NCBI GenBank assembly: GCA_964584755.1
Contig: CAZPAV010000008.1
Coordinates: forward strand, 5,496 to 69,495
Source of the DNA: CAZPAV01 sp964584755
GTDB taxonomy: Bacteria; Actinomycetota; Acidimicrobiia; Spongiisociales; UBA5794
Direction: 5' to 3'
Length of the DNA: 64,000 nt
Positions 42,597 through 51,332 of this stretch are shown here, one piece after another. A program made the position numbers and the translations under genes. Within the stretch, counting starts at the first letter, position 1. Each line of letters starts with the position of its first letter. The notes under the pieces are model-generated. The model was given only the letters and a program-made list of their open reading frames with translations. It searched no databases and was not told where the DNA came from.

Positions 42597-43582
42597 TGGT
42601 CACCTCGCCACCGTCGGGCCTCGCCTCCGGCGCCCGCACCTTCGCCGGGCTCGTCCTCCTCGTGCTGGGGACGGCGGCGACCCTCGTCACCGCCCTCGGC
42701 TTCCTCGGCGACCGGTGGTGGGGGTTCGACCTCGTCGCGAACCTCCGCTTCCCCGCCGCGGTCGTCCTCCTCCTCGCCGGCATCGTCTACGGGCTCGTCT
42801 TCGGGCGGGGCGCCGCCGCCGTCTTCGTCGTCGCCGCCCTCGTCGACGCCGCGCTCCTCGCCCCCCTCTGGCTGACCCGACCCCCGCGACCCACGGCGAC
42901 GGCACGCCTCGTCGTGGCGACGTACGACGCCCACCACGATCCGTCACGCCGCAACCAGGTCGTCGAGTGGCTCCGCACCCTCGAGGCCGACGTCGTGTTC
43001 CTCCAGGACACCACGGACGCCTGGGTCGAGGCGCTCGCCGCCGCCGGGCTCCCCTACCGGATCGTCGCCACCCCGCTCCCCGAGACCGCCACCGGCACCA
43101 TCGCCCTCTCCCGCACCTCCGTCGATGCCCGCGCCTACCCGCTCGGGGCGGGCCGCGACCCCGTCGTGGAGATCCAGACCTCCCTCGCCGGCGCCGAGCT
43201 CACCATCCTCAACGTCCGGTCCCCCTTCCCCACCGACGCCACCGCCGCCTCCGCCCAGCGTGACCTCTTCCTCCGGCTCGCCGACATCACGAGGGAGCGG
43301 ACTCGACCCACGCTCCTCATCGGGGACCTCGGGACGACCCGGTGGACGAGCGTCTTCGCGATCCTCACCCGCTCCGGGGCGCTCACCGACTCCGAGGAGG
43401 GCCACGGCTACCAGGGAACGTGGCCGGCCCGGGACTGGCCCCTCCTCGAGGCCCTCGTCGCGCTCCCCGTCGACCACGCCCTGACGAGCAGCAGCCTGAC
43501 GACGGTCCGGCGGGAGACCGGTCCCCGCCTCGGGACCTCGCAACGACCCCTCGTCGTCGAGCTCGCGCCGGCCTCCGGCTGA
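42596..43582 (+). CDS. membrane protein with a degenerate endonuclease/exonuclease/phosphatase (EEP) domain
   Basis: A 328-residue protein with three N-terminal membrane helices (GLVLLVLGTAATLVTALGF, FPAAVVLLLAGIVYGLVF, AVFVVAALVDAALLAPLWL) and a C-terminal EEP fold. The architecture is that of VanJ-type proteins. The catalytic positions are altered: VVFLQDTT for VxLQE, LIGDLGTTRW for GDFN, VDHALTS kept, and GTSQRPLVVEL where SDHxPV is expected. The metal-dependent phosphatase chemistry may therefore be lost. The ATG shares its A with the TGA of the propeller gene (TGATG), so the two are coupled and likely act at the membrane together. Confidence 0.75.
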   Translation: MVTSPPSGLASGARTFAGLVLLVLGTAATLVTALGFLGDRWWGFDLVANLRFPAAVVLLLAGIVYGLVFGRGAAAVFVVAALVDAALLAPLWLTRPPRPTATARLVVATYDAHHDPSRRNQVVEWLRTLEADVVFLQDTTDAWVEALAAAGLPYRIVATPLPETATGTIALSRTSVDARAYPLGAGRDPVVEIQTSLAGAELTILNVRSPFPTDATAASAQRDLFLRLADITRERTRPTLLIGDLGTTRWTSVFAILTRSGALTDSEEGHGYQGTWPARDWPLLEALVALPVDHALTSSSLTTVRRETGPRLGTSQRPLVVELAPASG

Positions 43583-43590
43583 GGGGGCGG

Positions 43591-43596
43591 TACCCT
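43591..43596 (+). promoter_or_regulatory. -10 element, leaderless start of the M3 peptidase gene
   Basis: TACCCT, 8 nt, ATG at 43605. Confidence 0.55.
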
Positions 43597-43604
43597 CTCT
43601 CGCC

Positions 43605-45554
43605 ATGTTGCCGACCTATCACGGCCTCGACGCCGAGCGCATCGACGCCACCGTGGACGGAGCCCTCGCCGATGCCGAGCGGCTCGTCGAGTCCGTGGAA
43701 CGTCACCGCGGGGAGCGGACGTACGCGAACACCATGGCTCCACTCGACCGCGTCGGCCTCCTCCTCGGAGACGCGTACGGCTCGGGGGCGTTCCTCGCCC
43801 GCGTCCACCCGGACCCGGAGGTCCGCGGCCGGGCGAGCGCGGCGGGGGAGCGCCTCGAGAAGTGGGGCGCCGACGTCGTCTTCCGGGAGGCCCTGGCCCA
43901 GGCGATCCGTGCCTACGCGGCCACGGGCGAGGCGGCGGCGCTCACCGGTCTCCGCCGCCGGGCGCTCGAGTTCTGGCTCCGGGACCTCCGCCGCGCCGGG
44001 CACGAGCTGTCCGCGGAGGCGCAGGCGGAGCTCCGGGCCCTGCGGGCCCGTCTCGTCGAGCTGGAGACCGCCTTCGCCCGCAACCTCGACGCCTGGGAGG
44101 ACGCCATCGAGGTGAGCCGGGAGGAGCTCGCCGGCCTGCCCGACCGCTACGTCGAGCGCCTCACCCCCGGGTCGGCGCCGGGAACGTTCCGGGTCACGAT
44201 GGCGTACCCCGACTACCTGCCCTTCATGGAGCAGGCCCGCCACCGCGAGCTGCGCCGCGAGCTCCAGCGCCGGTTCTGGAACCGGGCCGGCGACGAGAAC
44301 ACCGAGCTCCTCACCGAGGCCGTCCGGGTCCGCTCCCGGATCGCGCGTCTCCTCGGGCACCGGACGTGGGCCGATCACGCCATGGAGGTGCGCATGGCCG
44401 ACCCTCCCGGTGTCGCCGCCTTCTACGAGCGTCTCGTCCCGGCCCTCACCCGCCGGGCCCACGAGGAGAAGGCCGCCCTCGAGCGCCTCCTCGAGGAGGA
44501 CGTCCCCGGCGCCACGCTCCAGCCGTGGGACTGGGCGTACTACGACACGCTGCAGCGGCGACGCGAGCACGGCATCGACCCGACCGAGGTGGCGGCGTAC
44601 TTCCCGCTCGAGCGCGTCCTCGACGGCCTGTTCTCGGTCACCGGAGAGGTGTTCGGCCTCGAGTACCGGCCGGTGCCCGACGCCTCCGTCTGGCACGAGG
44701 ACGTCGTCGTGTACGAGATCCGCGACGCGGGGTCGCCCCGGCCGCGGGCCTACGTGTACTTCGATCTCTTCCCCCGTGAGGGGAAGTACGGCCACGCCGC
44801 CTGCTTCCCGCTGGTGCGCGGCCACCGCCGCGACGACGGGACGTACCGTCCGCCGGCGGCGGCGATCGTGGCGAACTTCACCGCCCCCACGAAGACGGTG
44901 CCGTCGCTGCTCGAGCACGGCGAGGCCGTCACCCTCTTCCACGAGTTCGGTCACGCCCTCCACTTCGGGCTCACCGAGGTCGACCACCCCCGGTTCTCGG
45001 GGTACGACACGGAGATGGACTTCGTCGAGGCGCCCTCGCAGATCATGGAGAACTGGATGTGGGAGCCCGAGGTCCTGGGCCGCTTCGCCCGGCACCACGT
45101 CACCGGAGAGCCCATCCCCGAGGACCTCGTCCGTCGCCTCGTGGCCGCCCGGGACCAGAACGTGGCCCTGAAGACGCTGCGGCAGGTGTTCCTGGGCCGC
45201 CTCGACCTCGCCCTGCACGGGGAACGGCCCCCGACCCCCGACGCGGCGTATCGGTGGGCCTGGCAGACGACGCTGCTCCCCTTCCACGAGGGCACACGCT
45301 TCCCGGCGGGCTTCGGCCACCTCATGGGAGGGTACGACGCCGGCTACTACGGCTACCTCTGGGCCCGCGTCTACGGGGACGACATGTTCTCGCGCTTCGC
45401 CGCCGAAGGTGTCCTCTCCCCCCGGACCGGGCGTCGCTACCGTCGCGAGATCCTCGCCACGGGGTCCTCACGCGACGCCATCGAGCACGTCCGGGCCTTC
45501 CTCGGTCGGGAGCCGAGCCCCGACGCCTTCCTGCGCCGGCTCGGGATCAGCTGA
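43605..45554 (+). CDS. M3 family oligopeptidase (thimet/Dcp type)
   Basis: A 649-residue zinc metallopeptidase without a signal peptide, so probably cytosolic, degrading short peptides. The zinc motif is HEFGHALH (His446, Glu447, His450) within LLEHGEAVTLFHEFGHALHF, followed by the third ligand region DFVEAPSQIMENWMWEP. GGYDAGYYGYLWARVYGDD is the conserved substrate-binding segment with its tyrosines. Length and order match M3A. The start is leaderless. The last 8 bases overlap the convergent SDR gene. Confidence 0.93.
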   Translation: MLPTYHGLDAERIDATVDGALADAERLVESVERHRGERTYANTMAPLDRVGLLLGDAYGSGAFLARVHPDPEVRGRASAAGERLEKWGADVVFREALAQAIRAYAATGEAAALTGLRRRALEFWLRDLRRAGHELSAEAQAELRALRARLVELETAFARNLDAWEDAIEVSREELAGLPDRYVERLTPGSAPGTFRVTMAYPDYLPFMEQARHRELRRELQRRFWNRAGDENTELLTEAVRVRSRIARLLGHRTWADHAMEVRMADPPGVAAFYERLVPALTRRAHEEKAALERLLEEDVPGATLQPWDWAYYDTLQRRREHGIDPTEVAAYFPLERVLDGLFSVTGEVFGLEYRPVPDASVWHEDVVVYEIRDAGSPRPRAYVYFDLFPREGKYGHAACFPLVRGHRRDDGTYRPPAAAIVANFTAPTKTVPSLLEHGEAVTLFHEFGHALHFGLTEVDHPRFSGYDTEMDFVEAPSQIMENWMWEPEVLGRFARHHVTGEPIPEDLVRRLVAARDQNVALKTLRQVFLGRLDLALHGERPPTPDAAYRWAWQTTLLPFHEGTRFPAGFGHLMGGYDAGYYGYLWARVYGDDMFSRFAAEGVLSPRTGRRYRREILATGSSRDAIEHVRAFLGREPSPDAFLRRLGIS

Positions 45555-46332
45555 TCTCGCGCAGCAGGCCGCCGTCGACCTGGAGCGCCGCCCCGGTGAC
45601 GTAGGAGGCGGCGTCGGAGAGGAGGAAGACCGCGGCGGCGGCGAACTCTTCGGGTCGACCGTACCGTCCCAACGGGATCCGGGCCGTGCGGCGTCGGGCC
45701 GCCTCCTCGAGGGTGATCCCCTCGCTCGTCGCCATGTGCTCGTCGAGGGACCGGACCCGCTCGGTGGCGATGATCCCGGGCACGAGGTGGTTGACCCGGA
45801 TGCCCGCCGGGGCCCACTCGTCGGCGAGGAGCTTGGCGAGCGCCGTCACCCCGGGACGGAAGATCGTCGAGAGCGCCAGGGTGCCGAACGGCTCCCGCAC
45901 CGAGACGGAGGTCATGAAGAGCATCGCCCCGCCCCGGGTGAGGTGGGGACGCGCGTAGCGGGCGAACGCCAGGGCGGAGCGGAGCGTGAGGCGGTAGGCG
46001 CGGTCCCAGGCCTCCTCGTCCACCTCGGCGAAGGCCCCCGGTGGGGGCCCGCCGGCGTTCGGCACGACGAGGTCGAGGCCGCCCCAGCGCGCGGCGACGC
46101 CGTCCAGCCAGGCACGGATCCGGGAACCGTCGGCCACGTCGACCGCGGCGCCGGCCACCTCGGCGCCGGTCTCGTCGGCGATGCGTCGGGCCGCGGCGTC
46201 GACGCGCTCCTCCGACCGTGAGCAGATCGCCACGCGGCACCCCTCCGCCGCCAGCGCCCGGGCGATGGCGTAGCCGAGCCCCTGGGACGCGCCCGCCACC
46301 ACGGCGCGCCTGCCTGCCAGACCGAGATCCAC
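45547..46332 (-). CDS. short-chain dehydrogenase/reductase lacking the catalytic tyrosine
   Basis: A 261-residue Rossmann-fold protein. GASQGLGYAIARALAAEGCR is the cofactor turn (GxxxGxG); LVVPNAGGPPPG is the NNAG-like motif; LFMTSVSVREPFGTLALSTI has the serine; VNHLVPGIIATERV and YVTGAALQVDGG follow. Four residues before the active lysine (VTALAK) there is Thr rather than Tyr, so YxxxK is not met. Such divergent SDRs with LALSxxxRxxVxxLxK are known as a subgroup of unclear reaction. The GTG start has GGAGGAGG upstream. It follows menE on the same strand by 38 nt. Confidence 0.86.
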   Translation of the reverse strand: MDLGLAGRRAVVAGASQGLGYAIARALAAEGCRVAICSRSEERVDAAARRIADETGAEVAGAAVDVADGSRIRAWLDGVAARWGGLDLVVPNAGGPPPGAFAEVDEEAWDRAYRLTLRSALAFARYARPHLTRGGAMLFMTSVSVREPFGTLALSTIFRPGVTALAKLLADEWAPAGIRVNHLVPGIIATERVRSLDEHMATSEGITLEEAARRRTARIPLGRYGRPEEFAAAAVFLLSDAASYVTGAALQVDGGLLREIS

Positions 46333-46370
46333 CGGTACACCTCCTCCTCGACGGTTCCCCGGAGTATGGC

Positions 46371-47732
46371 TCACTCCAGGAGCCGTCGGGCCGCGATCCG
46401 ATCCGGCTTCCCGTTCGGCAGCGTCGGGAGCTCCGGGACGAGGCGCCACCGCTTCGGGACCGCGTACCCGGGGAGCCGCTCCCGCGCGTGACGCCGCAGG
46501 GCCCCCTCGTCGAGGTCCGTCCCGGCGACGACGGCGGCGAGCACGCTCCCCCATTCCTCGTCGGCCACACCCGCGACGACGGCCCCCGTCACGCCAGGGT
46601 GCTCCTCGAGTACCGCCGCGACCGCCTGGGGATGGACGTTCTCCCCGCCGGTGACGACGACGTCGTCGACCCGCCCGAGCGGGACGAGGCGACCTCGATC
46701 GTCGAACCGTCCCAGGTCGCCGGTCCGGTGGGGCCCGTGGCGGGGGGCGGCATCGACGTACCCCGGGGAGACGGCGGGACCGTCCACGACGATCTCCCCG
46801 ACGGTCCCCGCCGGGACCGGGTCCCCGTCCCCGTCCACGAGGTGCACCTCCATCCCCTCCAGGGGCCGACCCACCGTCCCGAGCTCCTCCCGCTCGCGCC
46901 CCGGGGTCACCGTCGCCACCTGGGCGCAGGTCTCGGTCATGCCGTACGTGGCGAGGATCGGCAACCCGGCGTCGAGCCCACGACGGACGAGCGCCACGGG
47001 CGCCGGAGCTCCACCCAACAACACGCCGGTGACACCGCGGTAGGGGCCGGGGTGCGCGGCGAGGACCCGGCGCAGCATGGTGGGAACGAGGCTGGCGAAA
47101 TCCACCGCTCCGGCGGCGAGGGCGGCGGCGACCCGTTCGGGGCGGAACCGATCGTGGACGACGACGGTTCCGCCGGCGGCCGCGCTACGCCACAGGATGG
47201 CGAGGCCGCCCACGTGGAACAGGGGCAGGACGAGGAGCCACCGGTCGTCCGCGTCGTTGCCCAGCCGCGCCTGCGAGGCGGCGACCGCCGCCGTCACGTT
47301 GTCCCGGGTGAGGAGGACCCCCCGGGGCCGCCCGCCGGATCCCGACGTGAAGACGATGCTGTGCGCCGCGCCGGGTGCGGCCCGGCCCTCGGCGCGCGCC
47401 GGCGCCATCGGGAGACGGTCGACCACGGTCCGGGTCAGCGAGCCGGCGGCGGTGACGACCGCCGGGTTCGCCGGGTCGACGAGCACGGCCGTCGCCCCGA
47501 TGCGCCACACGGCCCACAACGTCGCGATCCCCGCCGGGTCGGGAACCGGCGTCACCGCGACGCGTCGGTTCGGTCCCTCCGGCAACCGGTCACGGAGCGT
47601 CGCGGCCATGCGGCCGACCCGCTCGTCGAGCTCGGCGTACGTCAGCGTCTCGCCGTCGCAGCCCTCCACCGCCGGCGCGTGGGGACGGCCGGCGGCGGCG
47701 ACGGCGACGGGATCGAGGGGGGCGGCGTCCAT
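46371..47732 (-). CDS. menE: o-succinylbenzoate-CoA ligase-like enzyme
   Basis: A 453-residue AMP-forming acyl-CoA ligase. Motif A3 is VFTSGSGGRPRGVLLTRDN (Gly-Gly-Arg where STGxPK is usual), A5 is ATYGMTETCAQV, A7/A8 are HRTGDLGRFDDRGRLVPLGR and DDVVVTGGENVHPQ, and the catalytic A10 lysine is in LPNGKPDR. Its compact size and position facing menB, with menA and menD beyond, support assignment as MenE, which activates o-succinylbenzoate in menaquinone synthesis. The ATG at 47732 lies 10 nt after TACTGT. The promoter overlaps that of menB. Confidence 0.85.
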   Translation of the reverse strand: MDAAPLDPVAVAAAGRPHAPAVEGCDGETLTYAELDERVGRMAATLRDRLPEGPNRRVAVTPVPDPAGIATLWAVWRIGATAVLVDPANPAVVTAAGSLTRTVVDRLPMAPARAEGRAAPGAAHSIVFTSGSGGRPRGVLLTRDNVTAAVAASQARLGNDADDRWLLVLPLFHVGGLAILWRSAAAGGTVVVHDRFRPERVAAALAAGAVDFASLVPTMLRRVLAAHPGPYRGVTGVLLGGAPAPVALVRRGLDAGLPILATYGMTETCAQVATVTPGREREELGTVGRPLEGMEVHLVDGDGDPVPAGTVGEIVVDGPAVSPGYVDAAPRHGPHRTGDLGRFDDRGRLVPLGRVDDVVVTGGENVHPQAVAAVLEEHPGVTGAVVAGVADEEWGSVLAAVVAGTDLDEGALRRHARERLPGYAVPKRWRLVPELPTLPNGKPDRIAARRLLE

Positions 47733-47741
47733 CGCGATCAC

Positions 47742-47748
47742 TACAGTA
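47742..47748. promoter_or_regulatory. overlapping divergent -10 elements of menE and menB
   Basis: TACAGT on the plus strand (47742-47747, for menB) and TACTGT on the minus strand (47748-47743, for menE) share five base pairs. Polymerase could occupy only one direction at a time. Confidence 0.5.
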
Positions 47749-47772
47749 TCGGGCCGCCGACGCGGAGGAACC

Positions 47773-48663
47773 GTGGTCTCCGAGATCTTCGACCCCGACG
47801 CCTGGGACGAGGTCCCCGGTTTCGCGTTCACCGACATCACGTACCACCGGGCGAAGGACGTCGGCGCGGTGCGCGTCGCCTTCGATCGACCCGAGGTCCG
47901 CAACGCGTTCCGTCCCCACACCGTCGACGAGCTCTTCAGTGCGCTCGACCACGCCCGGACGACGCCCGACGTGGGCTGCGTGCTCCTCACCGGGAACGGT
48001 CCCTCCCCCAAGGACGGAGGATGGGCCTTCTGCTCCGGCGGGGACCAGCGCATCCGGGGAGCCGACGGGTACCGCTACGAGGGGGCGGAGGGCATCGACC
48101 CGGCCCGACTCGGCCGGCTCCACATCCTCGAGGTGCAGCGGCTCATCCGCTTCATGCCGAAGGTCGTGATCGCGGTCGTCCCGGGCTGGGCCGTGGGCGG
48201 GGGCCACAGCCTCCACGTCGTCTGCGACCTGACCATCGCCTCCCGCCAGCACGCCCGCTTCAAGCAGACCGACCCGGACGTGGCGTCCTTCGACGGCGGG
48301 TACGGCTCGGCCCTGCTCGCCCGCCAGGTCGGACAGAAGCGGGCCCGGGAGATCTTCTTCCTCGGTCACGAGTACACCGCCGAGGAGGCCCAGGCCATGG
48401 GGATGGTCAACGCGGTCGTGGACCACGCCGAGCTCGAGTCCGTGGCGCTCGCCTGGGCGAGGGAGATCGTCAACAAGAGCCCCACGGCGCAGCGCATGCT
48501 GAAGTACGCGTTCAACCTGCCCGACGACGGGCTCGTCGGGCAGCAGCTCTTCGCCGGCGAGGCGACCCGTCTCGCCTACGGCACCGCCGAGGCCGAGGAG
48601 GGCCGGAACGCGTTCCTCGAGAAGCGTCCCCAGGACTTCACCCGTTTCCCCTGGCACTTCTGA
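47773..48663 (+). CDS. menB: 1,4-dihydroxy-2-naphthoyl-CoA synthase
   Basis: A 296-residue crotonase-fold enzyme that cyclises o-succinylbenzoyl-CoA. FDRPEVRNAFRPHTVDEL, AFCSGGDQRIRG, IAVVPGWAVGGGHSLHVVCD, FKQTDPDVASFDGGYGSALL and the C-terminal KRPQDFTRFPW are all MenB-specific. The GTG at 47773 has GGAGGAACC upstream and the promoter TACAGT is about 25 nt before it. menA starts one base after its stop. Confidence 0.96.
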   Translation: MVSEIFDPDAWDEVPGFAFTDITYHRAKDVGAVRVAFDRPEVRNAFRPHTVDELFSALDHARTTPDVGCVLLTGNGPSPKDGGWAFCSGGDQRIRGADGYRYEGAEGIDPARLGRLHILEVQRLIRFMPKVVIAVVPGWAVGGGHSLHVVCDLTIASRQHARFKQTDPDVASFDGGYGSALLARQVGQKRAREIFFLGHEYTAEEAQAMGMVNAVVDHAELESVALAWAREIVNKSPTAQRMLKYAFNLPDDGLVGQQLFAGEATRLAYGTAEAEEGRNAFLEKRPQDFTRFPWHF

Positions 48664-48664
48664 G

Positions 48665-49564
48665 GTGTCCGAGCCGACGAACCCCTGGATCCTCGCGGCC
48701 CGCCCCGCGACCCTGCCGGCGGCGGCGGCTCCGGTCGTCGTCGCCTCGGCGCTGGCCGCCTCCGCCGGGGTCTTCCGTCTCGACGGATTCCTGGTGACGC
48801 TCTTCGCCGCCCTCATGATCCAGGTCGGCGTGAACTACGCCAACGACCTCGCCGACGCCGAACACGGTGCGGACACCGGGGCGCGGATCGGACCCACCCG
48901 CGCCGTCGCGGCCGGGCTCCTCTCCCCCGCGGCGATGCGCCGGGGCACCGCCGCGGCGTTCGGCGCCGCCGCGCTCGCCGGGACGTACCTCGTCTGGCTC
49001 GGCGGATGGGTCATCCTCGTCATCGGGGTCCTCTCCATCCTCGCCGCCCTCGCCTACACGGCCGGACCCTTCCCCTACGGCTACCACGGCCTCGGAGAGG
49101 TGTTCGTGTTCCTGTTCTTCGGTCTCGCCGCCACCGCCGGCACCTACTGGGTGTACGACCGGAGCGCCCCGGCGCCGGTGTGGTGGGCCGGCGTCGTCAT
49201 GGGGCTGCTCGCCGCGGCGATCCTCGTGGCGAACAACGTCCGCGATCTCGAGACGGACCGCGCCGCGGGGAAGCGGACCCTCGCCGTCCTCCTCGGTCCG
49301 CGGGGAGGACGGTGGCTCTACGCGACGCTGCTCCTCGGCGCCTTCCTCGCGATCCCGGTGGCGGTGCTCACCGGCACGTTCGGACGGTGGATGCTCCTGG
49401 CGCTCGCCGCCGTTCCCTACGGGGTCCTGCTCGCCCTCACCCTCTTCCGGGAGACCGCGGGACCGCCGCTCGTCGCCGTGCTCAAGGGAACCGCCCGGAT
49501 CCAGCTCGTCGTCGCCCTCCTCCTCGCCGCCGGCGCGCTCGCCGGGCGACCCCCGGTCGGGTGA
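48665..49564 (+). CDS. menA: 1,4-dihydroxy-2-naphthoate polyprenyltransferase
   Basis: A 299-residue UbiA-family membrane enzyme that attaches the isoprenoid tail to 1,4-dihydroxy-2-naphthoate. It has eight to nine hydrophobic helices, the first Asp-rich motif NYANDLADAEHGAD and the second NNVRDLETDRAAGKRTLAVL. The N-terminus NPWILAARPATLPAAAAPV is the MenA hallmark. The GTG start lies one base after menB's stop, so menB and menA are one operon. Confidence 0.95.
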   Translation: MSEPTNPWILAARPATLPAAAAPVVVASALAASAGVFRLDGFLVTLFAALMIQVGVNYANDLADAEHGADTGARIGPTRAVAAGLLSPAAMRRGTAAAFGAAALAGTYLVWLGGWVILVIGVLSILAALAYTAGPFPYGYHGLGEVFVFLFFGLAATAGTYWVYDRSAPAPVWWAGVVMGLLAAAILVANNVRDLETDRAAGKRTLAVLLGPRGGRWLYATLLLGAFLAIPVAVLTGTFGRWMLLALAAVPYGVLLALTLFRETAGPPLVAVLKGTARIQLVVALLLAAGALAGRPPVG

Positions 49565-49638
49565 GGACGAACCGTCGGATCGGGCCGTCGCCGGGGAACC
49601 CGCGGGGACCGGACGGACGCGACGGGGGCGCCGCGTCC

Positions 49639-49644
49639 TAAGCT
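49639..49644 (+). promoter_or_regulatory. -10 element, leaderless start of menD
   Basis: TAAGCT, 8 nt, GTG at 49653; menD therefore has a promoter of its own although it follows menBA. Confidence 0.55.
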
Positions 49645-49652
49645 CGCCCCCC

Positions 49653-51323
49653 GTGACCGATCCCGCCGTCGCGTTCACCACGCGCCTCGTCGCCGCGCTC
49701 GCCGACCTCGGCCTTCGCCACGCGGTCGTCTCCCCGGGCTCGCGCAACACGCCGCTCACCCTCGCCTTCGCCATCGAGCCCCGCGTCGCCACCCACGTCG
49801 TCCACGACGAGCGCTCGGCGGCGTTCCTCGCCCTCGGCATCGCCAAGGCGAGCGGCGTTCCTCCGGCGCTGCTGTGCACCTCGGGCACCGCCGCCGCCCA
49901 CTACCTCCCCGCCCTCGTCGAGGCCCGGCACGGTCGCGTGCCGCTGCTGGCGGTCACCGCCGACCGACCTCCCGAGCTGCGCGGTACGGGCGCCCCCCAG
50001 ACGATCGACCAGGTGGGCCTGTACGGCGCGGCCGTCAAGCGGAGCCTCGACGTCGGGGTCCCCGACACGATCCTCGCCGCCCGGGCGCCGGCGCTGGCCC
50101 TGCAGGCCTGGGCGCCGGCCGTCGACGACCCGGCCGGTCCGGTCCACCTCGACCTCCCCTTCCGGGAGCCTTTCCCCATCCCCGAGCGTCCTGCGGCGGC
50201 CACGGGCGTCGCCCACGTCCCGGCACCCGCCACACTGGCACCGGAGGACCTGGCCGACCTGGGGAGGCGCCTCGGGGGACGACGTGTCCTCCTCGTCGCC
50301 GGCGGCCGGCAGCGCCCCGGCTTCGGCGCGGCCGCGGCGATGCTCGCCGGTGAGGCCGCCTTCCCGGTCCTCGCCGATCCCCAGTGCCGCTTCCCCTCCC
50401 CGGTGACGATCCCCCACGCGGACCTGCTCGTCTCCGCCGGCCTCCTCGACCGGCTCACGCCGGATCTCGTGCTCCGGGTCGGGCCCATCCCCACCGCCAA
50501 GGCGGTGTGGCGATGGCTCGAGACCCACGCCGGCCCCCAGCTCCTCCTCGACGACGGTGACCGGGCCGATCCTCTGGGCACGGCGTCGGTCTGGTACCGG
50601 GCCGATCCGGCGACGACGCTCGCCGGACTCGCCGGACGGGTCGAGCCCGCTCCCGCCGACTGGCTGCGCGCCTGGCAGGAGGCGTCGGCCACCGCAGGCG
50701 ACGCGATCGCCGCCGTGCTCGCCGACGAGCCCTTCCCGAACGAGCCCATGGCGGCCCGCACCGTGTGGCGGGCGACGCCGCCGGAGGCCATCCTCTACGT
50801 CGGCTCCTCCCTCCCCATCCGCCACGTCGACGCCTTCACCGCCGCCGGCACCGGCGGCGCTGCGGAGCTCCTCGCCCACCGCGGCGCCAACGGCATCGAC
50901 GGTCTCCTCTCAGCGGCCGCGGGGGCGGCCCTGACGGGACGTCCCGTGGTCGTGCTCGCCGGGGATCTCTCCGTCCTCCACGACGCCACCGCCCTGGGGA
51001 TCCTCGCCCGAGAGGCACTCCCGGTCACGGTGGTGGTCCTCGACAACGACGGGGGTGGCATCTTCCACCTCCTGCCGCAGGCCACGGCCCTCCCCCCCGA
51101 GGTGTTCGAGCGCTTCTTCGCCACGCCCCACGGCCTCGATCTCGTCGCGATCGCCGCCGCCTACGGGGTTCCGGCGCGTCGCGTCACCTCCGCGGCGGAG
51201 CTCCGCGACGCGGTGGCACACCCCGGGCCGGGACCCCGCCTCCTCGTCGTGCGGACGCAGCGGGAGCGCACCGCGACGCTCCTCCGACGGATTCGGCAGC
51301 GGGTCGCCGCGGCGCTCGTCTGA
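49653..51323 (+). CDS. menD: SEPHCHC synthase (MenD)
   Basis: A 556-residue thiamine-diphosphate enzyme that joins isochorismate and 2-oxoglutarate, the first committed menaquinone step. LRHAVVSPGSRNTPLTLAFA, HVVHDERSAAFLALGIAKAS, CTSGTAAAHYLPALVEA and TADRPPELRGTGAPQTIDQV are diagnostic. The TPP region is VLAGDLSVLHDATALGI with VVLDNDGGGIFHLLPQA. The GTG start is leaderless. menC, menF and menH are not in the window. It converges on the LCP gene with 9 nt between stops. Confidence 0.95.
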   Translation: MTDPAVAFTTRLVAALADLGLRHAVVSPGSRNTPLTLAFAIEPRVATHVVHDERSAAFLALGIAKASGVPPALLCTSGTAAAHYLPALVEARHGRVPLLAVTADRPPELRGTGAPQTIDQVGLYGAAVKRSLDVGVPDTILAARAPALALQAWAPAVDDPAGPVHLDLPFREPFPIPERPAAATGVAHVPAPATLAPEDLADLGRRLGGRRVLLVAGGRQRPGFGAAAAMLAGEAAFPVLADPQCRFPSPVTIPHADLLVSAGLLDRLTPDLVLRVGPIPTAKAVWRWLETHAGPQLLLDDGDRADPLGTASVWYRADPATTLAGLAGRVEPAPADWLRAWQEASATAGDAIAAVLADEPFPNEPMAARTVWRATPPEAILYVGSSLPIRHVDAFTAAGTGGAAELLAHRGANGIDGLLSAAAGAALTGRPVVVLAGDLSVLHDATALGILAREALPVTVVVLDNDGGGIFHLLPQATALPPEVFERFFATPHGLDLVAIAAAYGVPARRVTSAAELRDAVAHPGPGPRLLVVRTQRERTATLLRRIRQRVAAALV

Positions 51324-51332
51324 GCCCGCCGG

